From contig CALYPL010000002.1 in the NCBI GenBank assembly GCA_945273835.1, positions 1 through 64,000 on the forward strand: DNA of 64,000 nucleotides, written 5' to 3'. This DNA comes from an uncultured Dysgonomonas sp. (lineage in GTDB: Bacteria; Bacteroidota; Bacteroidia; Bacteroidales; Dysgonomonadaceae). The notes beneath the pieces are model-generated. The model was not told the DNA's origin and did no database searches. It worked only from the letters and a program-made list of their open reading frames with translations. This document shows, piece after piece, positions 37,519 through 47,211 of this stretch (positions are counted from its first letter, which is position 1; every line of letters begins with the position of its first letter). The position numbers and the translations under genes were made by a program.

Positions 37519-38049
37519 ATGAAGAATTTTCAAGAATTAATAGGAAAACGAAGGAGTATACGTCAATTTACCGACGAATTATTGACTCCCGAGCAAGTTG
37601 AAACGATATTAAAAGCTGCGCTGAAATCTCCGTCGTCAAAGAATAAGATGCCATGGGAATTTGTGGTAGTAGAAGATAAAGATATGCTGCAACGTTTAGC
37701 GGGCTGTAAGAAATTTGGCAGTAAACCTGTTGCAGGTTGTGCATTGGCAGTTGTGGTGTTGGCAGATCCTTTTGCAAGTGATATTTGGGTCGAAGATACG
37801 AGTATAGCTTCTTATATGATGCAGTTGCAGGCAGAAGATCTTGGTCTTGGCAGTTGCTGGATTCAGATAAGAGGCCGTATGACCGAAAACGAAAATGTTT
37901 CGGCTGAAGAATATGTAAAGGATTTACTGGATGTTCCTATGCACATGCAAGTACTATCGATTATGGTGTTCGGACATAAGGCACAAGACAGACCTCCTTA
38001 CGATGACGATAAACTGCAATGGGAAAAAATACATATCGATAAATATTAA
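37519..38049 (+). CDS. Nitroreductase family protein
   Basis: A 176-residue FMN-dependent oxidoreductase with NADH/NADPH. RRSIRQFTDELLTPEQVE at the N-terminus and LKSPSSKNKMPWEFVVV are the flavin-binding signature. SIASYMMQLQAEDLGLGSCWIQ is the second conserved segment. It starts 12 bp after the sugar transferase stop. The physiological substrate is unknown. A related but distinct nitroreductase is encoded at 58.0 kb. Confidence 0.92.
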   Translation: MKNFQELIGKRRSIRQFTDELLTPEQVETILKAALKSPSSKNKMPWEFVVVEDKDMLQRLAGCKKFGSKPVAGCALAVVVLADPFASDIWVEDTSIASYMMQLQAEDLGLGSCWIQIRGRMTENENVSAEEYVKDLLDVPMHMQVLSIMVFGHKAQDRPPYDDDKLQWEKIHIDKY

Positions 38050-38062
38050 ATAATACTGAATT

Positions 38063-38392
38063 ATGGCTTCAAATGTATCAAACGATCGCTTGTCTTATGG
38101 AGTGACTATTCTGATTTTCGGGCTATTGTATTTACTCGATAAAATCGGTATTCTTGCACAGATTCCATACGGTAGGAATTTAATCAGTATAGGAGCATTT
38201 TTTCTGATAGCGGGCATTGTTTTCTTGTGTACACAACCCAAGAAAGCGATGGGATGGATATTTTTGGCAGTAGGCATTTTTCTGAATGCCGATTTTTTCC
38301 TTGGTTGGATAAATGTATATTCTAAATACCTTGTTCCGTTGGCATTAGTTGTTGTGGGACTTATTATGGTATTTACGGCTAAAAAGAAATAG
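38063..38392 (+). CDS. Small four-helix membrane protein (LiaF/DUF5668-like)
   Basis: A 109-residue inner-membrane protein made of four hydrophobic segments: GVTILIFGLLYLL, GAFFLIAGIVFLC, GWIFLAVGIFLNADFF and LVPLALVVVGLIMVF. The spacing and the terminal GLIMVFTAKKK fit the LiaI/LiaF-type transmembrane region. No enzyme motif is visible. It lies between the nitroreductase (13-bp gap) and the DUF2520 gene (3-bp gap), so it is within the operon. Confidence 0.82.
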   Translation: MASNVSNDRLSYGVTILIFGLLYLLDKIGILAQIPYGRNLISIGAFFLIAGIVFLCTQPKKAMGWIFLAVGIFLNADFFLGWINVYSKYLVPLALVVVGLIMVFTAKKK

Positions 38393-38395
38393 GAT

Positions 38396-39175
38396 ATGAA
38401 AGTTGTGTTTATCGGTGCGGGAAATGTGGCTACACAGTTAGCTGCCGAGCTTCATAAGCACAATTTTGATATTGTGCAGGTTTACAGCCGAAGCGAGGAT
38501 TCAGCAAGATTATTGGCTCAAGGCCTAAATGCGTCTTATCGTACTGACATTGCCCAAGTCACAACCGAAGCCGATTTGTATATTTTTAGTGTTAAAGATT
38601 CCATTTTAGCCGATTTAATCAAACAGTTATCACCCAATAATGGGCTTTGGATTCATACTGCAGGAAGTATTCCTTTGAACATTTTTGAAGGATATGCGTC
38701 AAGTTACGGTGTTTTGTATCCGTTTCAGACGTTCAGTAAAAATAGAAGTGTTAATTGGCAGGATATACCCTTGTTTATCGAAGCAAATTGCTCTGAAGCA
38801 TTGAAACGGATTGGGGTTTTGGCATCCGAATTATCAGACAAAGTAATGGAATTGTCTTCCGACAGACGTATGTATGTGCATTTAACCGGTGTATTCGCAT
38901 GTAACTTCACCAATTATATGTATTCACTGTCCGAAAAATTTCTTGAAAAGGCAGGATTACCATTTAATATAGCTTTGCCTCTTATTGACGAAACTTGTGC
39001 CAAGGTGCATACATTATCCCCATTTGAGGCTCAGACAGGTCCGGCTATGAGGAATGACACGAATGTTATGAATAAACATTTGTCCATTATTGATGATGAA
39101 AGGGTAAAAGAAATATATAAATTGATTAGTTCAGATATACACGATAACCATTCTATTGTTAAAAAAGATTTATGA
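38396..39175 (+). CDS. Rossmann-fold NAD(P)-binding protein with DUF2520
   Basis: A 259-residue protein. VVFIGAGNVATQLAAELH at residues 3-20 is a dinucleotide-binding motif of the NADP/F420 reductase kind. The C-terminal all-helical DUF2520 part includes VHLTGVFACNFTNYMYSL and LSPFEAQTGPAMRNDTNVM. The fold resembles hydroxyacid and pyrroline-carboxylate reductases, but the substrate is unknown. Its stop overlaps the KdsC-like gene by 4 bp. The DUF2520-KdsC pair recurs in Bacteroidales, which hints at a cell-envelope role. Confidence 0.88.
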   Translation: MKVVFIGAGNVATQLAAELHKHNFDIVQVYSRSEDSARLLAQGLNASYRTDIAQVTTEADLYIFSVKDSILADLIKQLSPNNGLWIHTAGSIPLNIFEGYASSYGVLYPFQTFSKNRSVNWQDIPLFIEANCSEALKRIGVLASELSDKVMELSSDRRMYVHLTGVFACNFTNYMYSLSEKFLEKAGLPFNIALPLIDETCAKVHTLSPFEAQTGPAMRNDTNVMNKHLSIIDDERVKEIYKLISSDIHDNHSIVKKDL

Positions 39176-39693
39176 GTACAATCAATTTTGATCTCACAAA
39201 GATAAAAGCATTGATTTTTGACGTTGACGGCGTTCTTTCGCCCGATTCAATCCCTTTAAATGATGATGGTGTGCCAATGCGTATGGTTAATATAAAAGAT
39301 GGTTTTGCAATAAATCATGCCATCTCAAAGGGCTTAGGCATGGCAATTATCACAGGAGGAGATTCAGAGGCTGTACGTCTCCGTTTTTCACGTTTGGGGA
39401 TCGAACATATTTACATGAAGTCACGTATCAAAATACATGATTTCAACGATTATATTTCAAAGACTGGTTTTGAACCCGAAGAAATTGTTTATATCGGCGA
39501 TGATTTGCCCGATATTCCTGTCTTAAAACGTGTTGGTTTACCCGTTGCGCCTGTTGATGCAGCACCCGAAGTTAAGGCTGTGGCAAAATATATATCCTAT
39601 TGTAAAGGAGGTCAAGGAGTGGCTCGCGATGTTATCGAACAAGTTATGCGAGCTCAGGGAATTTGGGGAAATGAAGAGGCTTTTGGTTGGTAA
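39172..39693 (+). CDS. kdsC: KDO-8-phosphate phosphatase-like HAD protein
   Basis: Expected to release phosphate from KDO-8-phosphate before CMP activation by KdsB. 173 residues, a C0-type HAD without a large cap, as in KdsC. The nucleophile motif DVDGVLSPDS is at about residues 16-25, ITGGDSEAVRLR carries motif II, and YIGDDLPDIPVL is motif IV. The nearest alternative is another tetrameric C0 HAD such as N-acylneuraminate-9-phosphatase. It is the last gene of the topA run. Confidence 0.88.
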   Translation: MSTINFDLTKIKALIFDVDGVLSPDSIPLNDDGVPMRMVNIKDGFAINHAISKGLGMAIITGGDSEAVRLRFSRLGIEHIYMKSRIKIHDFNDYISKTGFEPEEIVYIGDDLPDIPVLKRVGLPVAPVDAAPEVKAVAKYISYCKGGQGVARDVIEQVMRAQGIWGNEEAFGW

Positions 39694-39763
39694 AATAATA
39701 AATTAGCTTACTCTTGACCTTTTAATCGTATCATCAATTTACAGAATAAATTAATTTTCTGCT

Positions 39764-39792
39764 ATGAAAATGGGATGCTATCCTTTTTTCAT
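39764..39792. terminator. Terminator hairpin between kdsC-like and HAD genes
   Basis: atgaaaa pairs with ttttcat and inner ggat with atcc, separated by a 2+2 internal mismatch and a 3-nt loop. A T-rich stretch (attttattttttg) follows on the + strand. It overlaps the stop of the converging minus-strand gene. Confidence 0.65.
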
Positions 39793-40541
39793 GGCATTTT
39801 ATTTTTTGTAAATTCAATGCTGTATCTATCCCAATTATTAAACAATGCTTCCATAGACGGTAAGACAATATTCGCTCCCGATTCCCATAGCACATGATCG
39901 GGTATAGGTCCAGTATTAATGGCTATTGTGAATATCCCTGCTGCTACTGCCGCTTCAATCCCTCTTGGTGCATTTTCTACAACTACTGCCTGATATGGCT
40001 CGATATTTCCTGCTTTTTGTAACCCTGTAAGATAAGGTTCAGGGTGTGGTTTTCCGTGCTTTACATCGAATGCCGTAACAATTTTGTCTTTAGTAAACAG
40101 ATTATGAAAATTCTGTTCTAATTTGTTGATCAGTGTAGGTTGACCTGAACCGGTAACTACTACACATTTCAAGCCTTGATTATGTATCTTTTCGACAAAA
40201 TCGTATGCGTACGGAATGAGTTCGCCTTTGTTATACTGGCCGAATAATTCAGTTTTACGGCGGTATATTTTATCCTTTTCATTTTGTGTGGCTTCTCTGC
40301 CTAATTCTCTTTTTATAATATAATTGATGGTTTCCCGTCCAACCATACCTTCGTAAAGATAAAACTCTTCAGGAGTCGTTTTTATCCCAAATTCATTCAT
40401 CGTTTCGTGCCACGAGCGAGCGTGATATTTCATGGAATCGTATAAAACGCCGTCCATATCGAATAACACAGCTTTAAGATCGAAGTGTTCGTAATTGTTA
40501 TTTACCAGATAATCGTTAAATGCCTTTTCCATCTGTTTCAA
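39789..40541 (-). CDS. HAD-family phosphatase, beta-phosphoglucomutase-like
   Basis: A 250-residue C1-cap HAD hydrolase. LKAVLFDMDGVLYDSMKYHARSW holds the nucleophile and acid/base aspartates, VVVTGSGQPTLI is motif II with Ser/Thr, KHGKPHPEPYL has the motif III lysine, and VVENAPRGIEAAVAAG is motif IV. The DGVLYDS motif and cap fit beta-phosphoglucomutases and sugar-phosphate phosphatases; these cannot be separated by eye. Starts at residue 1 or Met4 are both possible. It stands alone on the minus strand. Confidence 0.88.
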   Translation of the reverse strand: MKQMEKAFNDYLVNNNYEHFDLKAVLFDMDGVLYDSMKYHARSWHETMNEFGIKTTPEEFYLYEGMVGRETINYIIKRELGREATQNEKDKIYRRKTELFGQYNKGELIPYAYDFVEKIHNQGLKCVVVTGSGQPTLINKLEQNFHNLFTKDKIVTAFDVKHGKPHPEPYLTGLQKAGNIEPYQAVVVENAPRGIEAAVAAGIFTIAINTGPIPDHVLWESGANIVLPSMEALFNNWDRYSIEFTKNKMP

Positions 40542-40805
40542 TTTTATATATGCAAAGATAGGGTTTTCATTTACGTGAATTTATAATTTATCAATTCATT
40601 TGAATATTATCTTTTCACTTACATTTTATCTTTAGATTGTATCGTGTTGATAGGGAATGGCATAAGAAAATACTATTATAGAAATATTCAGTAAAACTGT
40701 TTACTTTGTTACTTTTTGTCTTTTATCCGAAATTTATTCGTGTCTCAAAATGCACTATTAATGCTGTGTTCTGAAAAGTATCAACGTGGGACGGGAATTT
40801 ATTTT

Positions 40806-40813
40806 TATCTTTG
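40806..40813 (+). promoter_or_regulatory. Candidate -7 box of the HD gene
   Basis: TATCTTTG, an exact TAnnTTTG, 22 bp upstream of the ATG at 40836. No TTTG was found at -33. Confidence 0.45.
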
Positions 40814-40835
40814 GTAACTAAATAAATTGCATTGT

Positions 40836-42062
40836 ATGAGCAACGAGAAAAAGATTATTAATGATCCCGTATTTGGATTTATTACCATTCCGAATAATTT
40901 TTTGTATGCTATCTTGCAACATCCATTTATGCAACGACTGAATCGCATTCGTCAATTGGGCTTAGCTTCGTTTGTTTATCCGGGCGCACAACATACACGT
41001 TTACACCATTCAATCGGTGCTATGTATCTGATGAGCGAAGCAATCAATAACTTGCGGTTGAAAGGGCATGAGATTACTCATGAAGAGGCAAATGGAGCAA
41101 TGGCAGCTATTTTGTTGCACGATGTGGGGCATGGTCCCTTTTCGCACGTCTTGGAACATACATTGACAAATGGTATTTATCACGAAGAGTTTTCATTGGC
41201 TTTGATGAGAAGCCTGAACGAAGAAACTGGCGGTGAATTGGATTTATGTATAGATATATTCAGAAATCGTTATCCTAAAAAATTCCTGCATCAGTTGGTT
41301 AGCGGTCAGTTAGATGTCGATAGGTTGGATTATCTGCGTCGTGATAGCTTTTTTACGGGTGTCACTGAAGGAAATATCGGTTCCGCACGAATTATCAAAA
41401 TGCTTGATCTTAGAGACGATCGTCTTGTTGTAGAAGCAAAAGGTATTTACTCGATTGAGAACTTTTTGATGGCTCGTAGATTGATGTATTGGCAGGTATA
41501 TCTGCATAAAACTGCTGTGGCAGCCGAAAAAATGTTGATAAATACGTTGCGCAGAGCTAAAGAATTAACCATGTCAGGGCATCGGTTGTTTGCCTCTCCA
41601 GCATTATTGTATTTTTTAGCTAATGATATCAACGCAATTTTTTTCAAAGAATATTCAAAAGAGGTTTTGAAGCAGTTTGTTAATTTGGATGATAATGATA
41701 TCTGGTGCGCGTTGAAAGTCTGGAGTGAATCTCAGGACTTTGTTTTATCTACTTTGAGCAAAGCACTCGTTGATCGTCGTTTATTTAAAATAAAAGTATC
41801 AAATGACCCTTTTGATGCAAGTATTGTTAAAGAATATACGTTTCTTTATGCTAAACAGTTTGGTATTACAGAATATGAAGCTTCATATCTGTTTTCATCG
41901 GGTTCTATCACAACAAATATGTATAATGATATTGACGATAGCATCGATATTATTTACAATGACGGTACTATAAAAGGAATTGCCGAGGCTTCGGACATGT
42001 TGAATATTCAATTATTGTCAAAGAATGTGGCTAAATATTATATGGCTTATTACAGAATATGA
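40836..42062 (+). CDS. HD-domain phosphohydrolase
   Basis: A 408-residue protein of the dNTPase/SAMHD-like HD superfamily. The metal-binding HD motif is seen as RLHHSIGAMYL, then LLHDVGHGPFSHVLEH, and a distal VDRLDYLRRDSFFTG supplies the last aspartate. It may hydrolyse deoxynucleotides or another phosphoester. The start is set at ATG 40836; the frame extends to a TTG at 40827, closer to the -7 box. It is followed by a hairpin shared with the converging aldolase gene. Confidence 0.9.
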   Translation: MSNEKKIINDPVFGFITIPNNFLYAILQHPFMQRLNRIRQLGLASFVYPGAQHTRLHHSIGAMYLMSEAINNLRLKGHEITHEEANGAMAAILLHDVGHGPFSHVLEHTLTNGIYHEEFSLALMRSLNEETGGELDLCIDIFRNRYPKKFLHQLVSGQLDVDRLDYLRRDSFFTGVTEGNIGSARIIKMLDLRDDRLVVEAKGIYSIENFLMARRLMYWQVYLHKTAVAAEKMLINTLRRAKELTMSGHRLFASPALLYFLANDINAIFFKEYSKEVLKQFVNLDDNDIWCALKVWSESQDFVLSTLSKALVDRRLFKIKVSNDPFDASIVKEYTFLYAKQFGITEYEASYLFSSGSITTNMYNDIDDSIDIIYNDGTIKGIAEASDMLNIQLLSKNVAKYYMAYYRI

Positions 42063-42063
42063 A

Positions 42064-42092
42064 AAGAGGCTTTGCATCACGCAAAACCTCTT
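42064..42092 (-). terminator. Terminator of the class I aldolase gene
   Basis: A 12-bp stem with one A-C mismatch (aagaggctttgc/gcaaaacctctt) and loop atcac. It lies 45 bp past the aldolase stop, with TTTTC after the stem on the minus strand. Confidence 0.75.
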
Positions 42093-42136
42093 CTACTACG
42101 TTTAAGTTATACTATGAAAAAACACACTTTTGCTTA

Positions 42137-43201
42137 TTATGCAAGTGTTATATCTTTGTCGAGATAGACATCCTGAATTGTTTGAATCAGTTCTACACCT
42201 TCATTCATCGGTTTTTGGAATGCTTTGCGTCCGCATATCAGACCCATACCACCGGCTCGTTTGTTTACAACGGCAGTATATACGGCATCTTTAAGGTCTG
42301 AAGCACCATGAGATTCACCTCCTGAATTGATTAATCCGACACGTCCCATATATCCGTTTGCAACCTGATAACGGCAAAGGTCAATAGGGTGGTCGGTTGA
42401 CAATTCGCTGTACATACGTGGGTCGGTTTTGCCGAATTTGATGGCTGTGAAACCTCCGTTGTTTGTAGGGAGCTTTTGTTTTACAATATCCGCTTTAATA
42501 GTTACGCCGATATGATTAGCTTGTCCCGTAAGGTCTGCTGCACTATGGTAATCCACACCGTCTTTCTTAAATCCATCATTACGGAGATAGCACCATAATA
42601 TAGTTACCATACCTAATTCATGCGCATATTCAAACATTTTGGCTATTTCAACGATTTCACGTCTGCTATCTTGCGATCCGAAATAGATTGTTGCACCAAT
42701 AGCACATGCTCCCATATTCCATGCTTCTTTGACAGTTCCAAAAAGTATTTGTTCAGGTGTATTAGGATGGGTGAGAAGCTCGTTATGATTAATTTTTACG
42801 ATGAAAGGTATCTTGTGCGCGTATTTGCGGGCAACTGATGCAAGTACACCGAAAGTTGAAGCTACACCGCTACATTCTGCTTCAATAGCCAATTTAACGA
42901 TGTTTTCAGAATCGAAATATAAAGGATTAGGCGCAAAAGACGCACCTGCAGTATGTTCTATTCCCTGATCGACCGGTAAAATTGACACATAGCCTGTATT
43001 TCCAAGTCTACCATGTCCCAACAGGCGCTGCATATTATTTAATGTAGGAATATTACGATCTGAATCAGACCATATGTCTTGAATAATAGTTGGTCTTGGG
43101 GCGTGGATTAATTTTTTATCTATAGTCTTACAAGTGTGTCCTAATAAATACTCACTTTGATCTCCTAATAATGAAGTGATTTTTGAGTTAGCCATAGCCA
43201 T
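42137..43201 (-). CDS. fbaB: Class I fructose-bisphosphate aldolase (DhnA type)
   Basis: Cleaves fructose-1,6-bisphosphate through a Schiff-base lysine. 354 residues. [19 protein letters not shown] near residue 73 and [28 protein letters not shown] and [15 protein letters not shown] (phosphate site) match the archaeal-type class I enzymes of bacteria. The active lysine is likely the one in [13 protein letters not shown]. The start may be Met1 or Met3 (43195). It is divergent from the PEPCK-like gene. Confidence 0.93.
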   Translation of the reverse strand: MAMANSKITSLLGDQSEYLLGHTCKTIDKKLIHAPRPTIIQDIWSDSDRNIPTLNNMQRLLGHGRLGNTGYVSILPVDQGIEHTAGASFAPNPLYFDSENIVKLAIEAECSGVASTFGVLASVARKYAHKIPFIVKINHNELLTHPNTPEQILFGTVKEAWNMGACAIGATIYFGSQDSRREIVEIAKMFEYAHELGMVTILWCYLRNDGFKKDGVDYHSAADLTGQANHIGVTIKADIVKQKLPTNNGGFTAIKFGKTDPRMYSELSTDHPIDLCRYQVANGYMGRVGLINSGGESHGASDLKDAVYTAVVNKRAGGMGLICGRKAFQKPMNEGVELIQTIQDVYLDKDITLA

Positions 43202-43359
43202 AATGTGTTAGTTTAAAAAATAACGTTTGTTTTATTAAAGAAACAACTATATATCATAATTGTTCAGCTTTGATTCATTTTTATTTATTTATTTAACAAT
43301 CGATTTTATTTAGGATTTATTTATATGGTTTATTAAAACCCTGATTAGATTTTTTTCTA

Positions 43360-43367
43360 TACCTTTG
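43360..43367 (+). promoter_or_regulatory. Candidate -7 box of the PEPCK-like gene
   Basis: TACCTTTG, an exact TAnnTTTG, 58 bp upstream of the ATG. No -33 match. Confidence 0.4.
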
Positions 43368-43425
43368 TTAGGTTTCACTAAATACCGTTTTATAAATATT
43401 AACTTCAAACTATATAATAAACAAT

Positions 43426-45159
43426 ATGTTACAGGAATTTACATTGTCACAGGGTAAAGCTATGATTAACTTTACTATGAAGTATTGTGATACAAAACAG
43501 AAGTTACTGAATAGCCATGGTTTTAGGCGATTCATCGAATCATTCATAAAAGAAGTTATTAAAAAAGATGAGGTTGTTATATATGAACATTACATCAGTA
43601 ATTTTGATTCTGAAGATGAGCTAATAAACTCACTTATTGATGTCCTGAAACTATTGACAGTATTTAACACAAATGAGGTTATTGAAGTTGATAGTAAATA
43701 CGCCATATTCTTTAAAGACAAAGATTTATTTATCGAAGTAACAGAACTGATGTTCACTTATTGGATGAAGCTTGAACGTTATGCTTTTGTTACTAATAAC
43801 CATGTTGGCGACGGTTTGCAGAATGTACGTTTTATTCAGGCAAATAGTATGTTCAACGAATTGATTCTTGCTACCGGACGCAGAGTACAACAAACCGTAA
43901 ATGGTCATCCTAACCGTATTTTCCGTCAGGCAACAGCAGGTGCTATGGCTGGTTTGACATTAAACAATATAAACTGGAATTGCCCGGTTGAATATAAAGG
44001 ATTAGCTTCTATTCCGTTTATCAGCAAAGTAGTTATACAGCCTCCTTTCATCGCCTATACTAAAAAGAATACGCGTGATGGCATTTTCCAAGAACATAAA
44101 GAGAATCCGTTGCAGAATATCGTATTGAACGATGAAGATTGGATTGTATTTCCTCTCAAAGTGGGGCAGATGCTGACATTCGTTTATTTCCATAAAGACT
44201 ATATGGTGCATGGAATAACATTGGCTAATCTTTTTGAAATCGCCTTAGAGGATGAATATATCGGGAAAAAACCTGATATGATCTATGTATTTGGTTACCC
44301 TGATGGAATTCAGGAAAAGCGTGCATTTTATTATAAGGATAAGAAAAACGACATAATGATTGGGTATGCTAATTATTGTGATGATATAGATTATTTCGGC
44401 TACATGAAGAAAATGTTGCTGACATTGCATAATGTTAAACAAATTGATAATGGCAGATTGCCTATCCACGGTGCGATGGTTAATATTGTACTAAAGAATG
44501 GTAAAGAAGCTAATATCATCATCATGGGGGATAGCGGTGCAGGAAAATCTGAAAGTCTTGAAGCCTTCCGTACATTGAATGAAAGTTATATACGCCACAT
44601 GCGTACTATATTCGATGATATGGGTTATTTGGTTAAGGAAAAAGATGGAACAATAAAAGCATACGGTACTGAGATTGGAGCTTTTGTGCGTGTTGATGAC
44701 CTTGACCCTTCTTATGCTTATGCGCAACTTGATAAAGGTGTTTATACAAATATGGATAGGGTCAATGCACGAGTTACAATACCGATCTCTACGTATGAAG
44801 TTATATCAAGAGGTTACCCTGTAGATTATTTCCTCTACGCCAATAACTACAATGAAGCAGATAAGAAGATTTTGATTTACGATAATCTTGACGAAGCCAT
44901 AAAAGTATTTGAAGCAGGTGCACGTAAAGCTAAAGGTACTACCACAGAAAAAGGACTTGTGAAATCATATTTTGCTAATCCTTTCGGTCCCGTACAGGAA
45001 CAGGAACAGACTGAAAAATTAGTTCGTTCTTACTTTAAAGATATGCGTGACGCAGGTGTAAAAATCGGCGAAATGCACACTTCGCTTGCTATTGAAGGAC
45101 GTGCTAAAGACGGTCCTCGTGAAGCTGCCGAAGAATTATTCTCTTTGATAAACGATTAA
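43426..45159 (+). CDS. PEPCK/HPr-kinase-like P-loop protein of unknown function
   Basis: A 577-residue protein. The kinase-1a loop GDSGAGKSES at about residues 367-376 is the form found in PEP carboxykinases and HPr kinases. YIRHMRTIFDDMGYL and ATIPISTYEV-like segments follow as in that fold. The N-terminal about 350 residues contain no motif that I recognise except conserved-looking SIPFISKVVIQPPFIAYTKK. It is too divergent and of the wrong length for the standard 530-residue ATP-PEPCK. Homologues are often labelled PEPCK, but a small-molecule kinase is also possible. It is monocistronic, with a strong terminator. Confidence 0.75.
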   Translation: MLQEFTLSQGKAMINFTMKYCDTKQKLLNSHGFRRFIESFIKEVIKKDEVVIYEHYISNFDSEDELINSLIDVLKLLTVFNTNEVIEVDSKYAIFFKDKDLFIEVTELMFTYWMKLERYAFVTNNHVGDGLQNVRFIQANSMFNELILATGRRVQQTVNGHPNRIFRQATAGAMAGLTLNNINWNCPVEYKGLASIPFISKVVIQPPFIAYTKKNTRDGIFQEHKENPLQNIVLNDEDWIVFPLKVGQMLTFVYFHKDYMVHGITLANLFEIALEDEYIGKKPDMIYVFGYPDGIQEKRAFYYKDKKNDIMIGYANYCDDIDYFGYMKKMLLTLHNVKQIDNGRLPIHGAMVNIVLKNGKEANIIIMGDSGAGKSESLEAFRTLNESYIRHMRTIFDDMGYLVKEKDGTIKAYGTEIGAFVRVDDLDPSYAYAQLDKGVYTNMDRVNARVTIPISTYEVISRGYPVDYFLYANNYNEADKKILIYDNLDEAIKVFEAGARKAKGTTTEKGLVKSYFANPFGPVQEQEQTEKLVRSYFKDMRDAGVKIGEMHTSLAIEGRAKDGPREAAEELFSLIND

Positions 45160-45177
45160 ATTGTTGTTATTCTATAC

Positions 45178-45213
45178 AAAAAAGCCTTTAGATTCTTTTC
45201 TAAAGGCTTTTTT
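45178..45213. terminator. Strong bidirectional terminator
   Basis: A perfect 15-bp stem aaaaaagcctttaga/tctaaaggctttttt with a 6-nt loop, with A- and T-tracts as stem ends. It serves both the PEPCK-like gene (+) and the histidine phosphatase gene (-). Confidence 0.92.
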
Positions 45214-45235
45214 AGTTGATATTCATTATTTCGTA

Positions 45236-45946
45236 TTATGCTTGTTGTATGCGTTGCAACTTACCTTTTTCGATATAACTCATATCGCACATCGATTCAA
45301 CTGAAAACTTTCCATCTTCGAATATGACTTTACATACAGCTCCGTTGTCCATAAAGCTCTTCATCTTCTCTCTTCCGCCCAAGTTGTAAAGCATTGCCGT
45401 TATACTCATACCATGAGCCACAATTAATATATTGCCATCACCTTTTTCAAGCTCCTGTTCTGCCACTTGGCGGAGAGCAGCCTGCGTACGGGTTTCAAGC
45501 TGTTCAAAGTTCTCGGCCATTCCCATTTTGTCCAAGACTTTGATAGTATCTAATACTTCCGATTGCTTGATTTCACCATTGAATATGGCTTTATTCATAT
45601 CTTCCAGCGTCGGGTAATGAAGATATAATGCAGCATTTCCCCACATGAAATGATTAAAGTCGGCTTCGAAAGAACCGAAACACGCCTCACGAAATCCGTA
45701 TATTTCAGTAATAGGCATGTCATCCTGTCCTTTCGATTTCAGAACCAGTTTGATTGTTTCTAATGTACGACGAAGGTCACTGCAATAAGCAGAACGAAAT
45801 GTTATGTCTTTCAAACCACGCCCCAAATCTTCGGCTATTAATCGTCCTTCAGCAGTTAAAGGAGAATCGCACCATCCTTGCACTTTATCAAGAGTGTTCA
45901 TCAATGTCTTCCCATGACGTGCTATGTAAAATGTAAGTTTACTCAT
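45236..45946 (-). CDS. Histidine phosphatase family protein
   Basis: A 236-residue member of the phosphoglycerate mutase-like superfamily. YIARHGKTLMNTLDKVQGW has the catalytic RHG motif near residue 10. GFREACFGSFEADF supplies the proton donor Glu, and IVAHGMSI the second catalytic His. The long central insertion and lack of the mutase C-terminus suggest a phosphatase rather than a glycolytic mutase. Substrate unknown. It is divergent from the NahK-like kinase. Confidence 0.9.
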   Translation of the reverse strand: MSKLTFYIARHGKTLMNTLDKVQGWCDSPLTAEGRLIAEDLGRGLKDITFRSAYCSDLRRTLETIKLVLKSKGQDDMPITEIYGFREACFGSFEADFNHFMWGNAALYLHYPTLEDMNKAIFNGEIKQSEVLDTIKVLDKMGMAENFEQLETRTQAALRQVAEQELEKGDGNILIVAHGMSITAMLYNLGGREKMKSFMDNGAVCKVIFEDGKFSVESMCDMSYIEKGKLQRIQQA

Positions 45947-45982
45947 TATTTCTTATTTGTTATTGTAAGCTATAAATAATCA

Positions 45983-46016
45983 CAAAGATACATTACTTAA
46001 CCGAAATTTTTTGAAA
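45983..46016 (-). promoter_or_regulatory. Candidate promoter of the histidine phosphatase gene
   Basis: TTTC (46013-46016), 22-nt spacer, TATCTTTG (45983-45990). The -7 is exact; the -33 has one mismatch. Confidence 0.5.
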
Positions 46017-46081
46017 TTGCCGAAATAACTAATACATTTATGTTTTAATCTAATCATCAAGAAAAAAATAACAATTATATT

Positions 46082-47179
46082 ATGAATTTTGATTTAACAC
46101 ATATTGGTAAACAATTCGCATTTGAAGGCGTAGTAAAAGAAATTCGTCCGCTTGGCGAAGGGTTAATAAATGACACTTTTTTAGTCGTTACGGAAGGTCA
46201 ATCGGTTAATTATATCTTACAACGTAAGAACAAGAATATTTTTACCGATATTCCTGCCATGATGGAGAACATAAATAAAGTCACAACTCATCTTAAAAAA
46301 AAGATTATAGAAAAAGATGGTGATCCCTTGCGTGAAGCATTGACTATTACGCCTACTAAAGATGGTAAATTGTATTACAGGGATGAGCAAGATGAATATT
46401 GGGCAGCATGTATCTTCGTTGATGACACAGTTACTTATCAGTCTGCCGATTCTCCTTATCTTGCAACTCAGGGCGGTAAAGGAATCGGTAAGTTTCAACT
46501 GATGCTTGCCGATATGAAAGAACCATTGGCTGATATATTGCCCGGATTTCATAATATGCGTTATCGTTTTAAGCAATGGGACGAAATATTAGCCAAAGAC
46601 CCTGTCGGACGTAAAGCTGAAGTGGCAAAAGAAATAAATTGGATTGAAAGCCGTCGTGACGAAATGCTTGATTTCTGGTCAAAAGTAGAATCGGGAGTAA
46701 TTCCTACTCGTGTGACACATAATGACACTAAAATAAGCAATATATTATTTGATAAAGCTGATAATGTATTATGCGTTATTGATCTTGATACTGTGCTTAG
46801 CAGTACATGTTTAAATGATTATGGAGATGCAATCCGTTCATATACAAATAACGGACTTGAAGACGATGAAACACTTACAAACGTATATATGAAGATGGAT
46901 TTCTTCGAGGCATATACATCTGGATATTTGTCGGAAGCAATAAATTTCCTAACTCAACCTGAGATTGAAAATCTTGCCTTTTCTGCGAAGTACATTACTT
47001 TCGAGCAAGTATTGCGTTTTCTGATGGATTACATTGATGGGGATAATTATTATAAAGTAAAAAATGAAAAGCACAATCTTGTTCGAGCACATGCGCAATA
47101 TAAACTTCTTTTGTCAATGGAAATAGATTATCCTAAAATGTGTTCAGTTGTAAAAAGATTAGTCAGTCAGTTACGATAA
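46082..47179 (+). CDS. APH-fold sugar kinase (N-acetylhexosamine 1-kinase-like)
   Basis: A 365-residue phosphotransferase of the aminoglycoside/choline kinase fold. LGEGLINDTFLV opens the nucleotide loop, ILQRKNKNIF contains the ATP lysine region, THNDTKISNILFD is the catalytic loop, and VIDLDTVLSS supplies the metal-binding Asp. These segments resemble NahK, which makes GlcNAc/GalNAc-1-phosphate. The substrate is inferred, not proven. It is followed by its own terminator. Confidence 0.85.
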   Translation: MNFDLTHIGKQFAFEGVVKEIRPLGEGLINDTFLVVTEGQSVNYILQRKNKNIFTDIPAMMENINKVTTHLKKKIIEKDGDPLREALTITPTKDGKLYYRDEQDEYWAACIFVDDTVTYQSADSPYLATQGGKGIGKFQLMLADMKEPLADILPGFHNMRYRFKQWDEILAKDPVGRKAEVAKEINWIESRRDEMLDFWSKVESGVIPTRVTHNDTKISNILFDKADNVLCVIDLDTVLSSTCLNDYGDAIRSYTNNGLEDDETLTNVYMKMDFFEAYTSGYLSEAINFLTQPEIENLAFSAKYITFEQVLRFLMDYIDGDNYYKVKNEKHNLVRAHAQYKLLLSMEIDYPKMCSVVKRLVSQLR

Positions 47180-47211
47180 AACTGTTCAAAGAGTGTTATT
47201 TTATAATCGTT

